A stretch of 64,000 nucleotides of DNA from Callorhinus ursinus (lineage: Eukaryota > Chordata > Mammalia > Carnivora > Otariidae): positions 5,854,763-5,918,762 of the forward strand of contig NW_020312859.1 of the NCBI RefSeq assembly GCF_003265705.1, written 5' to 3'. Positions 1 through 10,600 of the stretch are shown here, piece by piece. The translations under genes were made by a program, and so were the position numbers. The notes beneath the pieces are model-generated. The model was not told where the DNA came from, ran no database searches, and worked only from the letters and a program-made list of their open reading frames with translations. Numbering within the stretch: position 1 is the first letter of the stretch; every line of letters begins with the position of its first letter.

Positions 1-654
1 GAGCCTCGGGTTCCTCACTGAGTAAGGAGAATCTTCCTGCCTTGAAAGGTACATTTCTTCATTCATTCATTCACTCGTTCATTCATGTATACACACTCTT
101 ATTTTCTAAGAGTGTGAGGGGATTACTCAGTAAACATGGCCATCTAGGGGGAAAAAGAGTTGGGTCCTGCATAGATTGTGTTATTGTTCAGCAAATATTT
201 ACTTCCTCCAGCTCTCCTCAGTGTGGAAAGAATATACTTCCATACTCTGTTGATATTGGACTTAGCCACTTGACTTATTTTGGCTAAAGGCGTATGTATG
301 GAAGAGGCCAGCTCCAAGACACTGAGTATTTCCATTCACCCATCTTGAGCAACTGTTGTTGGCCATGAGAAACATGAGTCCCAGGCCATGGGGTCTTCTG
401 CAGCCTGGACCCAGAGTGAGAAGACACGTGAAGGAGCCTGGAGCCCAGCCCAGCCCAGCCGGGAGAGCCCCGATGAACCCCAGCTGACCCGCAGACCCCT
501 GGGTGAGAAGTGAATGTTTCTCAGAAAGCACTGAGTTTCTGGAAGTTGTTTTTTATGGAGCACTGTTGCAGCAAAACCTGGCTGATGTGGATCCCTAGCT
601 CACTCTTTACTCTGACTTTAGCTTGGCTCTGAGGCAGGATTCTCTGATTAGGTG
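1..654. other. Unassigned non-coding sequence
   Basis: No repeat family or gene is recognised. A run of degenerate CATT units lies at about 58-86. Open frames here are under 100 codons, overlap on both strands and have no protein family character. Confidence 0.5.
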
Positions 655-800
655 ACAATGGACATGAGATGGGGATGTTAAGAAGGAGCTAGGTAGAGAG
701 CATCTCAGGGGAAGTGTTCCAGGCAGAGGGAACAGCAACGCCATGGTCCTGAGGCTGGAGGAAACATGGCCTCTTCAGGAATAGAATTAAGGCCAGTGAG
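655..800 (-). repeat. L2-type ancient LINE fragment
   Basis: The segment holds the word GGCAGAGGGAACAGC followed by a 'cctgaggctggagg' stretch. This is the reverse complement of the 'gctgttccctctgcc' part of the old mammalian LINE that I take to be L2. It is highly diverged, and the family name is from memory. Confidence 0.5.
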
Positions 801-849
801 CTGGATTATTTGGTAAGGGAGAGGAAAGAGGTCTGAGCTCTAGACCTGT

Positions 850-1257
850 ATGTCCAATGGGGCACTTCCCATTTCTACCTGGACATCCAGCAGACACTTG
901 GAACTCAAAACATCAGCTCCAAAGCTGAGCTTGTGGTTTTCTTCCGATCCTATCCTTTTTTCATTTCTCTGCGAGGGACGCCACCCCCTTCCTACCCAGT
1001 CACCCAAGCTGGAAGGCTGGACCTCATCCCTAACTCCTCCCTCTTCCTAAACCCCCTCCTCCAATCCGTCCTCAAGTCTTGCCAGTTCTACCCTTCTCGC
1101 TCTCTCAGATCTGTCCACTTCTCTCCATTTCCACGGAGATTATGCCGGTTGAAGCCACCACCATCTCTTGCGTGGATGACAACATTAAGCATTTCCCCAG
1201 CTTCCCTGCTCCCCCCCCCATTCTTAGTCCTCCACATGGCAGCCAGTGGTCTTATTT
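850..1257 (+). repeat. L2-type ancient LINE fragment
   Basis: The pyrimidine-rich stretch contains the order 'acctggacatccagcagaca', 'ccaatccgtcctcaagtct', 'accaccatctcttgcgtgg' and 'ccacatggcagccagtg'. That order matches the internal part of the same ancient LINE in sense orientation. Frames of 60-108 codons that run through it are a by-product of low stop density. Confidence 0.55.
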
Positions 1258-1268
1258 AAAAACAAATA

Positions 1269-1483
1269 ATTGGGGAGGGGGTGGTTCAGTCGGTTAAGCG
1301 TCTGCCTTCGGCTCGGGTCATGATCCCGGGGTCCTGGGATCCAGCCCCACGTCGGGCTCCCTGCTCGGCGGAGAGCCTGCTTCTCCCTCTCCCCCTGCCT
1401 GCCGCTCTGCCTACTTGTGCTCTCTATCTCTCTGTCAAGTCAATAAATAAAATCCTTAAAAAAAATAAAAAATAAAAACAAAT
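1269..1483 (+). mobile_element. Caniform SINEC element
   Basis: A tRNA-derived head (GGTTCAGTCGGTTAAGCG), a CT-rich middle and an A-rich tail are present in order. The 10-11 base word AAAAACAAAT occurs just before the head (about 1258-1268) and again at the end of the tail, and reads as the target-site duplication. A second SINE is inserted directly behind it. Confidence 0.9.
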
Positions 1484-1493
1484 CACCTCTCAG

Positions 1494-1690
1494 GGCGCCT
1501 GGGTGGCTCAGTTGGTTAAGCATCTGCCTTCAGCTTGGGGTTGTGATCCCAGGGTCCTGGGATCAAGTCCCGCATCGGGCTCCTTGCTCAGTGGGGAGCC
1601 TGCTTTTTCCTCTGCCTGCCGCTCCCCCTGCTCGTGTGCCCTTTCTCTCTCTCTCTGGCATAAAATAAATAAAATCTTAAAAAAAAATAA
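1494..1690 (+). mobile_element. Caniform SINEC element, back-to-back with the previous one
   Basis: A complete head-to-tail SINEC begins at GGCGCCTGGGTGGCTCAG. It is flanked by AAAACAAATCACCTCTCA (about 1476-1493) and AAAACAAATCATCTCTCA (about 1690-1707), one mismatch apart. The left copy includes the right duplication of the preceding SINE, so this one landed in that SINE's tail and is younger. Confidence 0.9.
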
Positions 1691-1782
1691 AAACAAATCA
1701 TCTCTCAATAAGTGAATGGATAAACAAACTGTGGCACAGCCATACGATGAAATATTACTCAGCAATAAAAAGGAGTGAGTTA

Positions 1783-1900
1783 TGGCGCGCTTGGGTGGCT
1801 CTGTTGGTTAAGTGTCTGACTCTTGATCTCAGCTCAGCTCCTGATGTCATGACTTAGGTCATGAGTTTGAACTCCACATTGGAACCTACTTAAAAAAAAG
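1783..1900 (+). mobile_element. Short old-type carnivore SINE
   Basis: Only the tRNA-like head and a short A tail are present. The CT-rich tract of the longer SINEs is missing. Flanking copies AGGAGTGAGTTA (about 1771-1782) and AGAGTGAGTTA (about 1902-1912) read as the target-site duplication. Confidence 0.8.
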
Positions 1901-1936
1901 AAGAGTGAGTTAAGTTCTGGAAATAGATGGTGGTGG

Positions 1937-2131
1937 GGGCACCTGGGTGGCTCAGTCAGTTAAGTGTCTGCTTTTGACTCAGGTCATGATCTCAGGGTCC
2001 TGGGATCGAGCCCAGCCCAGTGGGGAGTCTGCTTCTCCCTCTGCCTCTGCCCCTCCCCTCTGCCCCTGCTCTCTCTCTCTCACTCACACACACACTCTCT
2101 CTCAAATAAATAAATAAAATCTTAAAAAAAG
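1937..2131 (+). mobile_element. Caniform SINEC element
   Basis: The head GGCACCTGGGTGGCTCAG, a long CT/CA-rich tract and the TAAATAAATAAAATCTT end are complete. GAAATAGATGGTGG (about 1921-1934) before it and GAAATAGATGCTGG (about 2132-2145) behind it are the duplicated target. Confidence 0.9.
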
Positions 2132-2261
2132 AGAAATAGATGCTGGTAATGGTTGTACAACAATGTGAATATATTTAATTCTCCTGAATTGTACACTTAG
2201 AAACGGTTAAAATGGCAAACTTTTTGTTATGTATATAACATATAACCCCCCCACAAAAGAA

Positions 2262-2600
2262 TAAGATACCAAACCATGAAAAAACATGGGAGAACCTTAA
2301 GTACATATTACTAAGAGAAAGAAACCAGTCTGGAGAGGTTACATACTATCTGATTCTAATCATACAACATTCTGGAAAAGGCGAGACTATTCTGGAAAAG
2401 GCAAGACTATGGAGACAGTGAAGAGATCAGTTGGAAGGGGCAGGAGAGGGATGAATAGATCGAGCACAGGGTATACTCTTAGGGCAGTTAAACTGTTCTG
2501 TATGATACGATAATGCTGAACTCGTGTCGTTATGCATTTGTCAAAACTCAATGAGCTATACAATGCAAAGAGTGAACCTGAATTACGCCACGGACTTGAG
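2262..2600 (+). mobile_element. Second old L1 3' UTR (L1M-type)
   Basis: The order 'ctgattctaatcatacaaca', 'ttctggaaaaggc', 'ggagacagtgaagagatcag', 'ctgttctgtatgatac' and 'catttgtcaaaactcaatga' follows the 3' UTR of old mammalian L1s. A 20-base tandem duplication lies at 2369-2408. Confidence 0.7.
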
Positions 2601-2689
2601 TCAATCAAAAACCCCACAAAAACAAACACATCGAGTTTCATGACTCCTCTGTTTAGACTTCCCAATGCTTGCTCGTCCAATCTGGCCTA

Positions 2690-3005
2690 GAAGGTTTGTC
2701 CCTCCTCCCCCCTGGCTTATTCCCAGTTATTCCTTAGAACTCAGTTTAACTGCCACTTCTGAGAAGCTTTCTTTCAACCCCCAAAGTAGAGCAGTCCCCC
2801 TCATTGTACCAGCCGCGTAGATTCTGATCTTCCACTCTGCAGCATTTGCACATATTTAGTGAGATAGTTAACTGTATTTATTTGAGGAATGGCTGTCTCG
2901 TAAGCCCCGTGAAGGCAGAGATCTCGTCTGTCTTCACCACCCACTTATTTCTAGTACTTGGCTAGTGCCTGGTCCGTAATAGTACTCAGCAAACTGTGTG
3001 GCTGG
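2690..3005 (+). repeat. L2 LINE 3' end
   Basis: The run 'gtgaaggcagagatctcgtc' then 'agtacttggctagtgcctgg' matches the L2 3' end in sense orientation. No coding sequence is left. Confidence 0.7.
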
Positions 3006-3009
3006 ACAC

Positions 3010-3262
3010 AGTTCCAAATAAAAAGATCATATATGATTCCATTTCTATGAAATATCCAGAATAGGGAAATCCATGGAGACAAAAAGCAGACAGGCTGTTG
3101 TCAGTGGCTGGGGGAAAGGAGGAAATGAGGGACTGCCTAAGTGAGTATGGGGTGTCTCTTTGGGGGGATGAAAATGTTTTGGAAATTGACGGAGATGGTG
3201 CTTGTACAACATTGTGAATATACTGAATGCTGCTGAACTGTATTTATATACATATATATATA
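3010..3262 (+). mobile_element. Old L1 3' UTR, left half of an element split by the young L1
   Basis: 'tatatgattccatttctatg', 'gtcagtggctgggg' and 'gcttgtacaacattgtgaat' are L1M 3' UTR words. The expected next word (a variant of AAAATGGTTAATTTTA) is not here but is found at about 10961-10977, on the other side of the young L1. That makes this the interrupted host element. Confidence 0.7.
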
Positions 3263-3264
3263 TT

Positions 3265-3452
3265 TAAGATTTTATTTATTTATCTAGAGAGTGTGCCAGT
3301 GGCAGGCGGGGCAGAGGAAAAGAGAGAATCTCAAGCAGACTTCCTGCTGAGTTCGGGAGCCGGATGCAGGGTTTGATCTCACCACCCTGAGATGGTGACC
3401 TGAGCTGAAATCAAGAGTCAGATGCTTAACCAATGAGCCACCCAGGTGCCCC
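3265..3452 (-). mobile_element. Caniform SINEC element
   Basis: On the plus strand it reads tail first (TTAAGATTTTATTTATTTAT) and ends in GAGCCACCCAGGTGCCCC. It sits inside an AT dinucleotide run (ATATATATAT on both sides), so the exact duplication is ambiguous. Confidence 0.9.
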
Positions 3453-3470
3453 TGAGCCATATATATATAT

Positions 3471-3880
3471 TTTTTTGATGTAGTGTTCCATGATTCATTG
3501 TTTGTGCATAACACCCAGTGCTCCACGCAGAATGTGCCCTCTTTAATACCCATCACCAGGCTAACCCATCCCCCCACCCCCCTCCCCTCTAGAACCCTCA
3601 GTTTGTTTTTCAGAGTCCATCGTCTCTCATGGTTCGTCTCCCCCTCCGATTTACTCCCCTTCATTTTTCCCCTCCTGCTATCTTCTTCTTTTTCTTTTTT
3701 CTTAACATATGTTGCATTATTTGTTTCAGAGGAACAGATCTGTGATTCAACAGTCTTGCACAATTCACAGAACTCACCATAGCACATACCCTCCCCAATG
3801 TCTATCACCCAGCCACCCCATCCCTCCCACCCCTCACCACTCCAGCAACCCTCAGTTTGTTTCCTGAGATTAAGAATTCC
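3471..3880 (-). other. L1 3' UTR
   Basis: On the plus strand this is a pyrimidine-rich stretch containing 'ccatgattcattgtttgtgc' and a CTTCTTCTTTTTC tract. The same sequence recurs at 49878-50216 and 56640-57034. Those copies extend about 45 bases further at the 3' end ('ttgttatgttaatcacca'), which this copy lacks. Confidence 0.85.
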
Positions 3881-6800
3881 TCATATCAGTGAGGTCATAT
3901 GATACATGTCTTTCTCTGATTGACTTATTTCACTCAGCATACCACCCTCCAGTTCCATCCACGTCGTTGCAAATGGCAAGATCTCATTTCTTTTGATGGC
4001 TGCGTAATATTCCATTGTGTATATATACCACTTCTTCTTTATCCATTCATCTGTCGATGGACATCTTGGCTCTTTCCACAGTTTGGCTATTGTAGACATT
4101 GCTGCTATAAACATTAGGGTGCACGTACCCCTTTGGATCCCTACATTTGTATCTTTGTGGTAAATACCCAGTAGCGCAATTGCTGGATCGTATGGTAGCT
4201 CTATTTTCAACTGTTTGAGGAACCTCCATACTGTTTTCCAGAGTGGCTGCACCAGCTTGCATTCCCACCAACAGTTTAGGAGGGTTCCCCTTTCTCCGCA
4301 TCCCGGCCAACATCTGTCGTTTCCTGACTTGTTAATTTTAGCCATTCTGAGTGGTGTGAGGTAGTATCTCATTGAGGTTTTGATTAGGATTTCCCTGATG
4401 CCGAGCCATGTGGAGCACTTTTTCATGTGTCTGTTGGCCATTTGGATGTCTTCTTTGGAAAAATGTCTGTTCATGTCTTCTGCCCATTTCTTGATTGGAT
4501 TATTTGTTCTTTGGGTGTTGAGTTTGATAAGTTCTTTATAGATTTTGGATACTAGCCCTTTATCTGATATGTCCTTTGCAAATATTTTCTCCCATTCTGT
4601 CGGTTGTCTTTTGGTTTTGTGGACTGTTTCTTTTGCTGTGCAAAAGCTTTTTATCTTGATGAAACCCCGATAGTTCATTTTTGCCCTTGCTTCCCTTGCC
4701 TTTGGCGATGTTTCTAGGAGGAAGTTGCTGTGGCTGAGGTCGAAGAGGTTGCTGCCTGTGTTCTCCTTTAGGATTTTGATGGACTCCTGTCTCACGTTTA
4801 GGTCTTTCCACCATTTGGAGTCTATTTTCGTGTGTGGTGTAAGGAAATGGTCCAGTTTCATTCTTCTGCATGTGGCTGTCCAATTTTCCCAACACCATTT
4901 GTTGAAGAGACTGTCTTTTTTCCATTGGACATTCTTTCCTGCTTTGTCAAAGATGAGTTGACCATAGAGTTGAGGGTCCATTTCTGGGCTCTCGATTCTG
5001 TTCCATTGATCTATGTGTCTGTTTTTGTGCCAGTACCATACTGTCTTGATGATGACAGCTTTGTAATAGAGCTGGAAGTCCGGAATTGTGATGCTGCCAG
5101 CTTTGCTTTTTCTTTTTCAATATTCCTCTGGCTATTCGGGGTCTCTTCTGGTTCCATACAAATTTTAGGATTATTTGTTCCATTTCTTTGAAAAAAGTGG
5201 ATGGTATTTTGATGGGGATTGCATTGAATGTGTAGATTGCTCTAGGTAGCACTGACATCTTCACAATGTTTGTTCTTCCAATCCATGAGCATGGAATGTT
5301 TTTCCATTTCTTTGTGTCTTCAATTTCTTTCATGAGTATTTTATAGTTTTCTGAGTACAGATCCTTTGCCTCCTTGGTTAAATTTATTCCTAGGTATCTT
5401 ATGATTTTGGGTGCAATTGTAAATGGGATCGACTCCTTGATTTGTCCCTCTTTCTGTCTTGTTGTTGGTGTATAGGAATGCCACTGATTTCTGTGCATTG
5501 ATTTTATATCCTGCTACTTGACTGAATTCCTGTATGAGTTCTAGCAGTTTTGGGGGGGAGTCTTTTGGGTTTTCCACATACAGTATCATATCATCTGCAT
5601 AGAGTGAGAGTTTGACTTCCTCTTTGCCGATTTGGATGCCTTTGATTTCTTTTTGTTGTCTGGTGGCTGTGGCTAGGACTTCTAATACTATGTTGAATAG
5701 CAGTGGTGAGAGTGGACATCCCTGCCGCGTTCCTGACCTTAGGGGAAAAGCTCTCAGCTTTTCCCCATTGAGAATGATATTCGCTGTAGGTTTCTCATAG
5801 ATGGCTTTTATGATATTGAGGTATGTACCCTCTATCCCTATACTCTGAAGAGTTTTGATCAAGAAAGGATGCTGTACTTTGTCAAATGCTTTTTCTGCAT
5901 CTATTGAGAGGTCATATGATTCTTCTTTCTTTTGTTAATGTATTGTATCACGTTGATTGATTTGTGGATGTTGAACCAGCCTCGCAGCCCAGGGATAAAT
6001 CCCACTTGGTCATGGTGAATAATCCTTTTAATGTACTGTTGGATCCTATTGGCTAGTATTTTGGTGAGAATTTTTGCATCCATGTTCATCAGGGTATTGG
6101 TCTGTAATTCTCCTTTTTGATGGGATCTTTGTCTGGTTTTGGGATCAAGGTAATGGTGGCCTCATAAAATGAGTTTGGAAGTTTTCCTTCCATTTCTATG
6201 TTTTGGAACAGTTTCAGGAGAATAGGTATTAATTCTTCTTGAAATGTCTGATAGAATTCCCCTGGGAAGCCATCTGGCCCTGGGCTTTTGTTTGTTGGGA
6301 GATTTTTGATGACTGCTTCAATTTCCTTAGTGGTTATAGGTCTGTTCAGGTTTTCTATTTCTTCCTGGTTCAATTTTGGTAGTTGATACATCTCTAGGAA
6401 TGCACCCATTTCTTCCAGGTTAGCTAATTTGCTGGGATAGAGTTGCTCATATTATGTTCTTATAATTGTTTGTATTTCTTTGGTGTTGGTTGTGATCTCT
6501 CCTCTTTCATTCATGATTTTGTTGATTTGGGTCATTTCTCTTTTTGATAAGTCTGGCCAGGGGTTTATCAATCCTGTTAATTCTTTCAAAGAACCAGCTC
6601 CTAGTTTCGTTGATCTGTTCTACTGTTCTTTTGGTTTCGAGTTCATTGATTTCTGCTCTGATCTTTATTATTTCTCTTCTCCTGCTGGGTTTAGGCTTTA
6701 TTTGCTGTTCTTTCTCCAGCTCCTTTAGGTGTACAGTTAGGTTGTGTATTTGAGACCTTTCCTGTTTCTTGAGAAAGGCTTGTATTGCTATATACTTTCC

Positions 6801-7690
6801 TCTCAGGACTGCCTTTGGTGTATCCCAAAGATTTTGAACAGTTGTGTTTTCATTTTCATTGCTTTCAATGAATTTTTTAAAATTCTTGTTTAATTTCCTA
6901 GTTGACCCATTCATTCTTTAGTAGGATGCTCTTTAGCCCCCATGTATTTGAGTTCTTTCCGACTTTCCTCTTGTGATTGAGTTCTAGTTGAGTTCTAGCC
7001 TTGTGGTCGGAAAACATGCAGGGAATGATCCCAGTCTTTTGGTACCAGTTGAGACCTGATTTGTGACCCAGGATGTGATCAATTCTGGAGAATGTTCCAT
7101 GGGCACTAGAGAAGAATGTGTATTCCGTTGCTTTGGGATGGAATGTTCTGAATATGTCTGTGAAGTCCATTTGGTCCAGTGTGTCATTTAAAGTCTTTAT
7201 TTCCTTGTTGATCTTTTGCTTAGATGATCTGTCCATTTCAGTCAGGGGGGTGTTAAAGTCCCCCACTATCATTGTATTGTTGTCAATGTGTTTCTTCGCT
7301 TTTGTTATTAATTGCCTTATATAATTGGCTGCTCCCACGTTAGGGGCATAGATATTTACAATTGTTAGATGTTCTTGTTGGATAGACCCTTTAAGTAGGA
7401 TATAGTGTCCTTCTTCATCTCTTATTACAGTCTTTGTTTTAAAATCTAATTTGTCTGATATAAGGATTGCCACCCCGGCTTTCTTTTGGTGTCCATTAGC
7501 ATGGTAAATGGTTTTCCACCCCCTCACTTTCAATGTGGGGGGTGTCTTTGGGTCTAAAATGAGTCTCTTGCAGACAGCAGATTGATGGGTCTTGTTTTTT
7601 AATCCAATCTGATAGCCTGTGTCTTTTGATTGGGGCATTTAGCCCATTTACATTCAGGGTAACTATTAAAAGGTATGAATTTAGTGCCAT
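3881..7690 (-). pseudogene. L1 ORF2 (endonuclease / reverse transcriptase), multiply frameshifted
   Basis: ORF2p nicks target DNA and reverse-transcribes L1 RNA at the nick. The 3.81 kb span corresponds to about 1,270 residues, the usual L1 length. The start near 7690 opens with an L1 endonuclease N-terminus (LNVNGLNAPIKRHRL, then QETHF). GDFNTPL and SDHK of the endonuclease active site lie in the 6898-7638 piece. SPGPDGF (6089-6409) and the catalytic YADD (5341-5862) mark the reverse transcriptase. A cysteine-rich C-terminal segment (CWPGCGERG) is in the last piece, which ends at 3881. The reading frame changes at least seven times (near 7515, 6905, 6410-6507, 6089, 5862-5901, 5450 and 4970), so no full protein can be made. 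Confidence 0.95.
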
Positions 7691-7771
7691 TGTATTGCCT
7701 GTAAGGTGACTGTGACTGTATATTGTCTGTGCACCTTTCTGATCTATGCTGTTTTTAGGGTCTCTTTTTGC

Positions 7772-8663
7772 TTAGAGTACCTCTTTCAATATTTCTTGTA
7801 GGGCTGGTTTTGTGTTTACAAATTCCTTTAGTTTTTGTTTGTCCTGGAAGCTTTTTATCTCTCCTTCTATTTTCAATGATAGCCTAGCTGGATATAGTAT
7901 TCTTGGCTGCATATTTTTGTCTTTTAGTGCTCTGAAGCTATCATGCCAGTCCTTTCTGGCCTGCCAGGTCTCTGTGGATAGGTTTGTGGCCAATCTAATG
8001 TTTCTACCATTGTAGGTTACATATCTCTTCTCCCGAGCTGCTTTCAGGATTTTCTCTTTGTCTCTGAGACTCGTAAGTTTTACTATTAGATGTCGGGGTG
8101 TTGACCTATTTTTATTGATTTTGAGAGGGGTTCTCTGTGCCTCCTGGATTTTGATGCCTGTTTCCTTCCCCACATTAGGGGAGTGCTCTGCTATTATTTG
8201 CTCCAATATACCTCTGCCCCTCTCTCTCTTCTTCTTCTGGGATCCCAAGTATTCTAATGTTGTTTCGTCTTATCATATCGCTTCTCTCTCGAATTCTGCC
8301 CTCGTGATCCTGTAGTTGTTTCTCTCTCTTTTTCTCAGCCTCTTTATTTTCCATCATTTGGTCTTCTATATCGCTGATTCTCTCTTCTGCCTCATTTATC
8401 CTAGCAGTTAGTGCCCCCATTTTTGATTGCACCTCATTAATAGCCTTTTTGATTTCGACTTGGTTAGATTTTAGTTCTTTCATTTCTCCAGAAAGCGTTT
8501 CTCTAATAACTTCCACGCTTTTTTCAAGCCCAGCTAGTATCTTTAAAGTCATGATTCTGAACTCTAGGTCTGACATCATACTAATGTCTGTATTGAGTAG
8601 GTCCCTGGCAGACGGTACTACCTCTTGTTCTTTTTGCTGAGGTGATTTTCTTCGTCTTGTCAT
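7772..8663 (-). pseudogene. L1 ORF1 (RNA-binding chaperone), one frameshift
   Basis: ORF1p coats L1 RNA as a trimer. The span gives about 297 residues, within the usual mammalian range. The N-terminal piece (8663 to about 8230) begins MTRRRKSPQQKEQE and has a long heptad-rich, charged coiled coil ending in RRNNIRILGIPE, the start of the RRM-like domain. The C-terminal piece (about 8248 to 7772) carries RTPLKINKNRSTPRHLIVKL and ARLSLKIEGE of the C-terminal domain. The pieces are in different frames, with the break at about 8210-8248. The domain order is otherwise intact, so this gene decayed less than ORF2. Confidence 0.93.
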
Positions 8664-9470
8664 TTTGTGTAGAGGAGAACAGATGAATGAGAGAACAGAA
8701 TGCTAACCGGTTAACAACGTCTCCAGCAAATATACTCTATACAAATCAGAAAAGACCTGAAACCAGGGGACAAGAAAGGCAAAGAAGAAGAGGAAAAAAA
8801 AAAAAAGGAAAAAGAAAAAGATAAAAACAAACAAAAACAGAACAAAACAAAAAAAACCCAGAATATGATCAAATATGATCAGGCTAGTGCATAGATCAGT
8901 GCCACACACTAGCTTTTGGGCATATTTTGGTCTGTTAGAAGAAAGTGCCTGCTAAAATTTTAAAGGAAGAAAGACTTATATATGTACAAAATAAGGGTTG
9001 ATACAATGAAGTGATGGCAGATGAATGTAAAGATGAAAAGTATAAAAGATTTTATAGAAGGAATTGATAAGAAGTTGTTTTTAAAAAGAAAGATTTAAAA
9101 AGAAAAAGAAAAAAGAAAAAAAAAGAAAAAAAAGGGAGAGAATGTGATCAGGCAGGAGACTAGAACAAAGCCATACACTAGTGATTTAGGGTATATTTTG
9201 ATCTGTTAGAAGAAATGGTATCTCAAAATTTTAAAGAGAGAACAACTTACATATATATGCCAAAAATAAGGGTAAGTACTATGAAGGGATAAAAATATGA
9301 CTCTAAAAATGAAAAATAAAAAATGTTTTTTTTTAAAAAAGGGATTGATAAGATGTTTGAAAAAGGGAAAAAGAAAAATTCTAAAAAAAAAAACAGTTAA
9401 AAAAATTAACTTTGAAAAACTAATGAATTATGGTAAAAAAGCCATGAATTCTATGTGCAGTATTCCCCTA
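8664..9470 (-). other. A-rich leader of the L1 with a diverged internal duplication
   Basis: Between ORF1 and the GC-rich promoter is about 800 bases of purine/A-rich DNA (plus strand). A unit starting ATGATCAGGC at about 8875 is repeated at about 9145. Both units contain 'gatttagggtatattttg'-like and 'ctgttagaagaaa' words and end near GATTGATAAGA (9061 and 9342). The period is about 270 bases. Short poly-A and AAAG runs flank each unit. Confidence 0.75.
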
Positions 9471-9779
9471 GCGCTGGAGTTCTCCCGTTCTCCTTGTTCG
9501 GTAAACTTGGTCTTGGCTTGGGGGCTGTTCCTGCTGATCTTCTGGGGGAGGGGCCTGTTGCCGTGGTTCCCAAATGTCTTTGCCGGAGGCTGAATTGCCC
9601 CGCCCTTGTGTGTCCGGACTAAGCAAGCTGCTCCGGTTTGCTCTCAGGAGCTTTTGTTTCCTGCAAGCTCTTGGTACAGCTTTGGAGGACCAGGGTGAAA
9701 ATGGTGGCCTCCCAATCTCCACCAGGAGGAGCTGAGAACTCGGGGCCCCGCTCCTCAGTGAGCCCCCAGAGAAAAGCAG

Positions 9780-10140
9780 TCACTCCCGTCTCCCTGGTCT
9801 CTGGCCGCACTCCGTGCTCACCCGGCCTGTGATCGAGCGTTTGTTATCTCTGGCACCTGACCCCGTGTGGAGTCTCCAAACCCAGCAGATCCCTGCGGTG
9901 CGCTCCCGCACCGCTCCTCCCGGGGGAGGAAGGGGAGTCTCCCCGGCTCTGCCGCTTGTTGGGTCCCTGCTGGAGGAGCAGTGGCCCGACTGGGCCGCAG
10001 ATCACAGTTTATGACAACCCCGAGCTGAGAGCCCGCGCCTTGGCTCCGTCTCTGCAGCTGGCTTCCCCGCTCCGATCCCTGGGAGCTCTGCTGCACTCAG
10101 GCACCCCAGGTCTTTCTGTGACCCCGAGGGTCCTGAGACC
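9780..10140 (-). repeat. L1 5' UTR monomer, copy A
   Basis: It begins at TCACTCCCGTCTCCCTGG and ends at GGGTCCTGAGAC, directly at the N run. It aligns with copy B over its whole length with only single-base differences and one 1-base length change. Confidence 0.85.
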
Positions 10141-10240
10141 NNNNNNNNNNNNNNNNNNNNNNNNNNNNNNNNNNNNNNNNNNNNNNNNNNNNNNNNNNNN
10201 NNNNNNNNNNNNNNNNNNNNNNNNNNNNNNNNNNNNNNNN
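10141..10240. other. Assembly gap of exactly 100 N
   Basis: One hundred consecutive N lie between two nearly identical repeat units. A round 100 is commonly used for gaps of unknown length, so the true number of monomers is not known. Confidence 0.98.
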
Positions 10241-10600
10241 TCACTCCCGTCTCCCTGGTCTCTGGCCGCACTCCATGCTCACCCGGCCTGTGATCGAGCG
10301 TTTGTATCTCTGGCACCTGACCCCGTGTGGAGTCTCCAAACCCAGCAGAGCCCTGCGGTGGGCTCCCGCGCCGCTCCTCCCGGGGGAGGAAGGGGAGTCT
10401 CCCCGGCTCTGCCGCTTGTTGGGTCCCTGCTCGAGGAGCAGTGGCCCGACAGGGCCGCGGAGCACAGTTTATGGCAACCCCGAGCTGAGAGCCCGCGCCT
10501 CGGCTCCGTCTCTGCAGCCGGCTTCCCCGCTCCGATCCCTGGGAGCTCTGCCGCACTCAGGCACCCCCGGTCTTTCTGTGACCCCGAGGGTCCTGAGACG
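10241..10600 (-). repeat. L1 5' UTR monomer, copy B
   Basis: It has the same start and end words as copy A, at a spacing of 460-461 bases that includes the gap. It continues into the single-copy 5' end of the L1. Confidence 0.85.

Larger units (their letters stand above)
1707..2261 (+). mobile_element. Old L1 (L1M-type) 3' end, split by two SINEs
   Basis: The last codons of an L1 ORF2 can be seen near 1735-1780 ('gaaatattactcagcaataa'). The 3' UTR resumes after each SINE, ending in 'gaattgtacacttagaaac' and 'ggttaaaatggcaaact'. It is interrupted by SINEs at 1783-1900 and 1937-2131. No ORF survives. Confidence 0.75.

Noticed and set aside
1269..1900. tRNA gene-like sequences
   Set aside because: The heads of SINEs resemble tRNA but lack a foldable full tRNA and continue into CT-rich and A-rich tails.
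3881..4981. 366-codon minus-strand open frame, the longest in the window
   Set aside because: It is the C-terminal part of the decayed L1 ORF2, with the L1 cysteine-rich segment, not a host gene.
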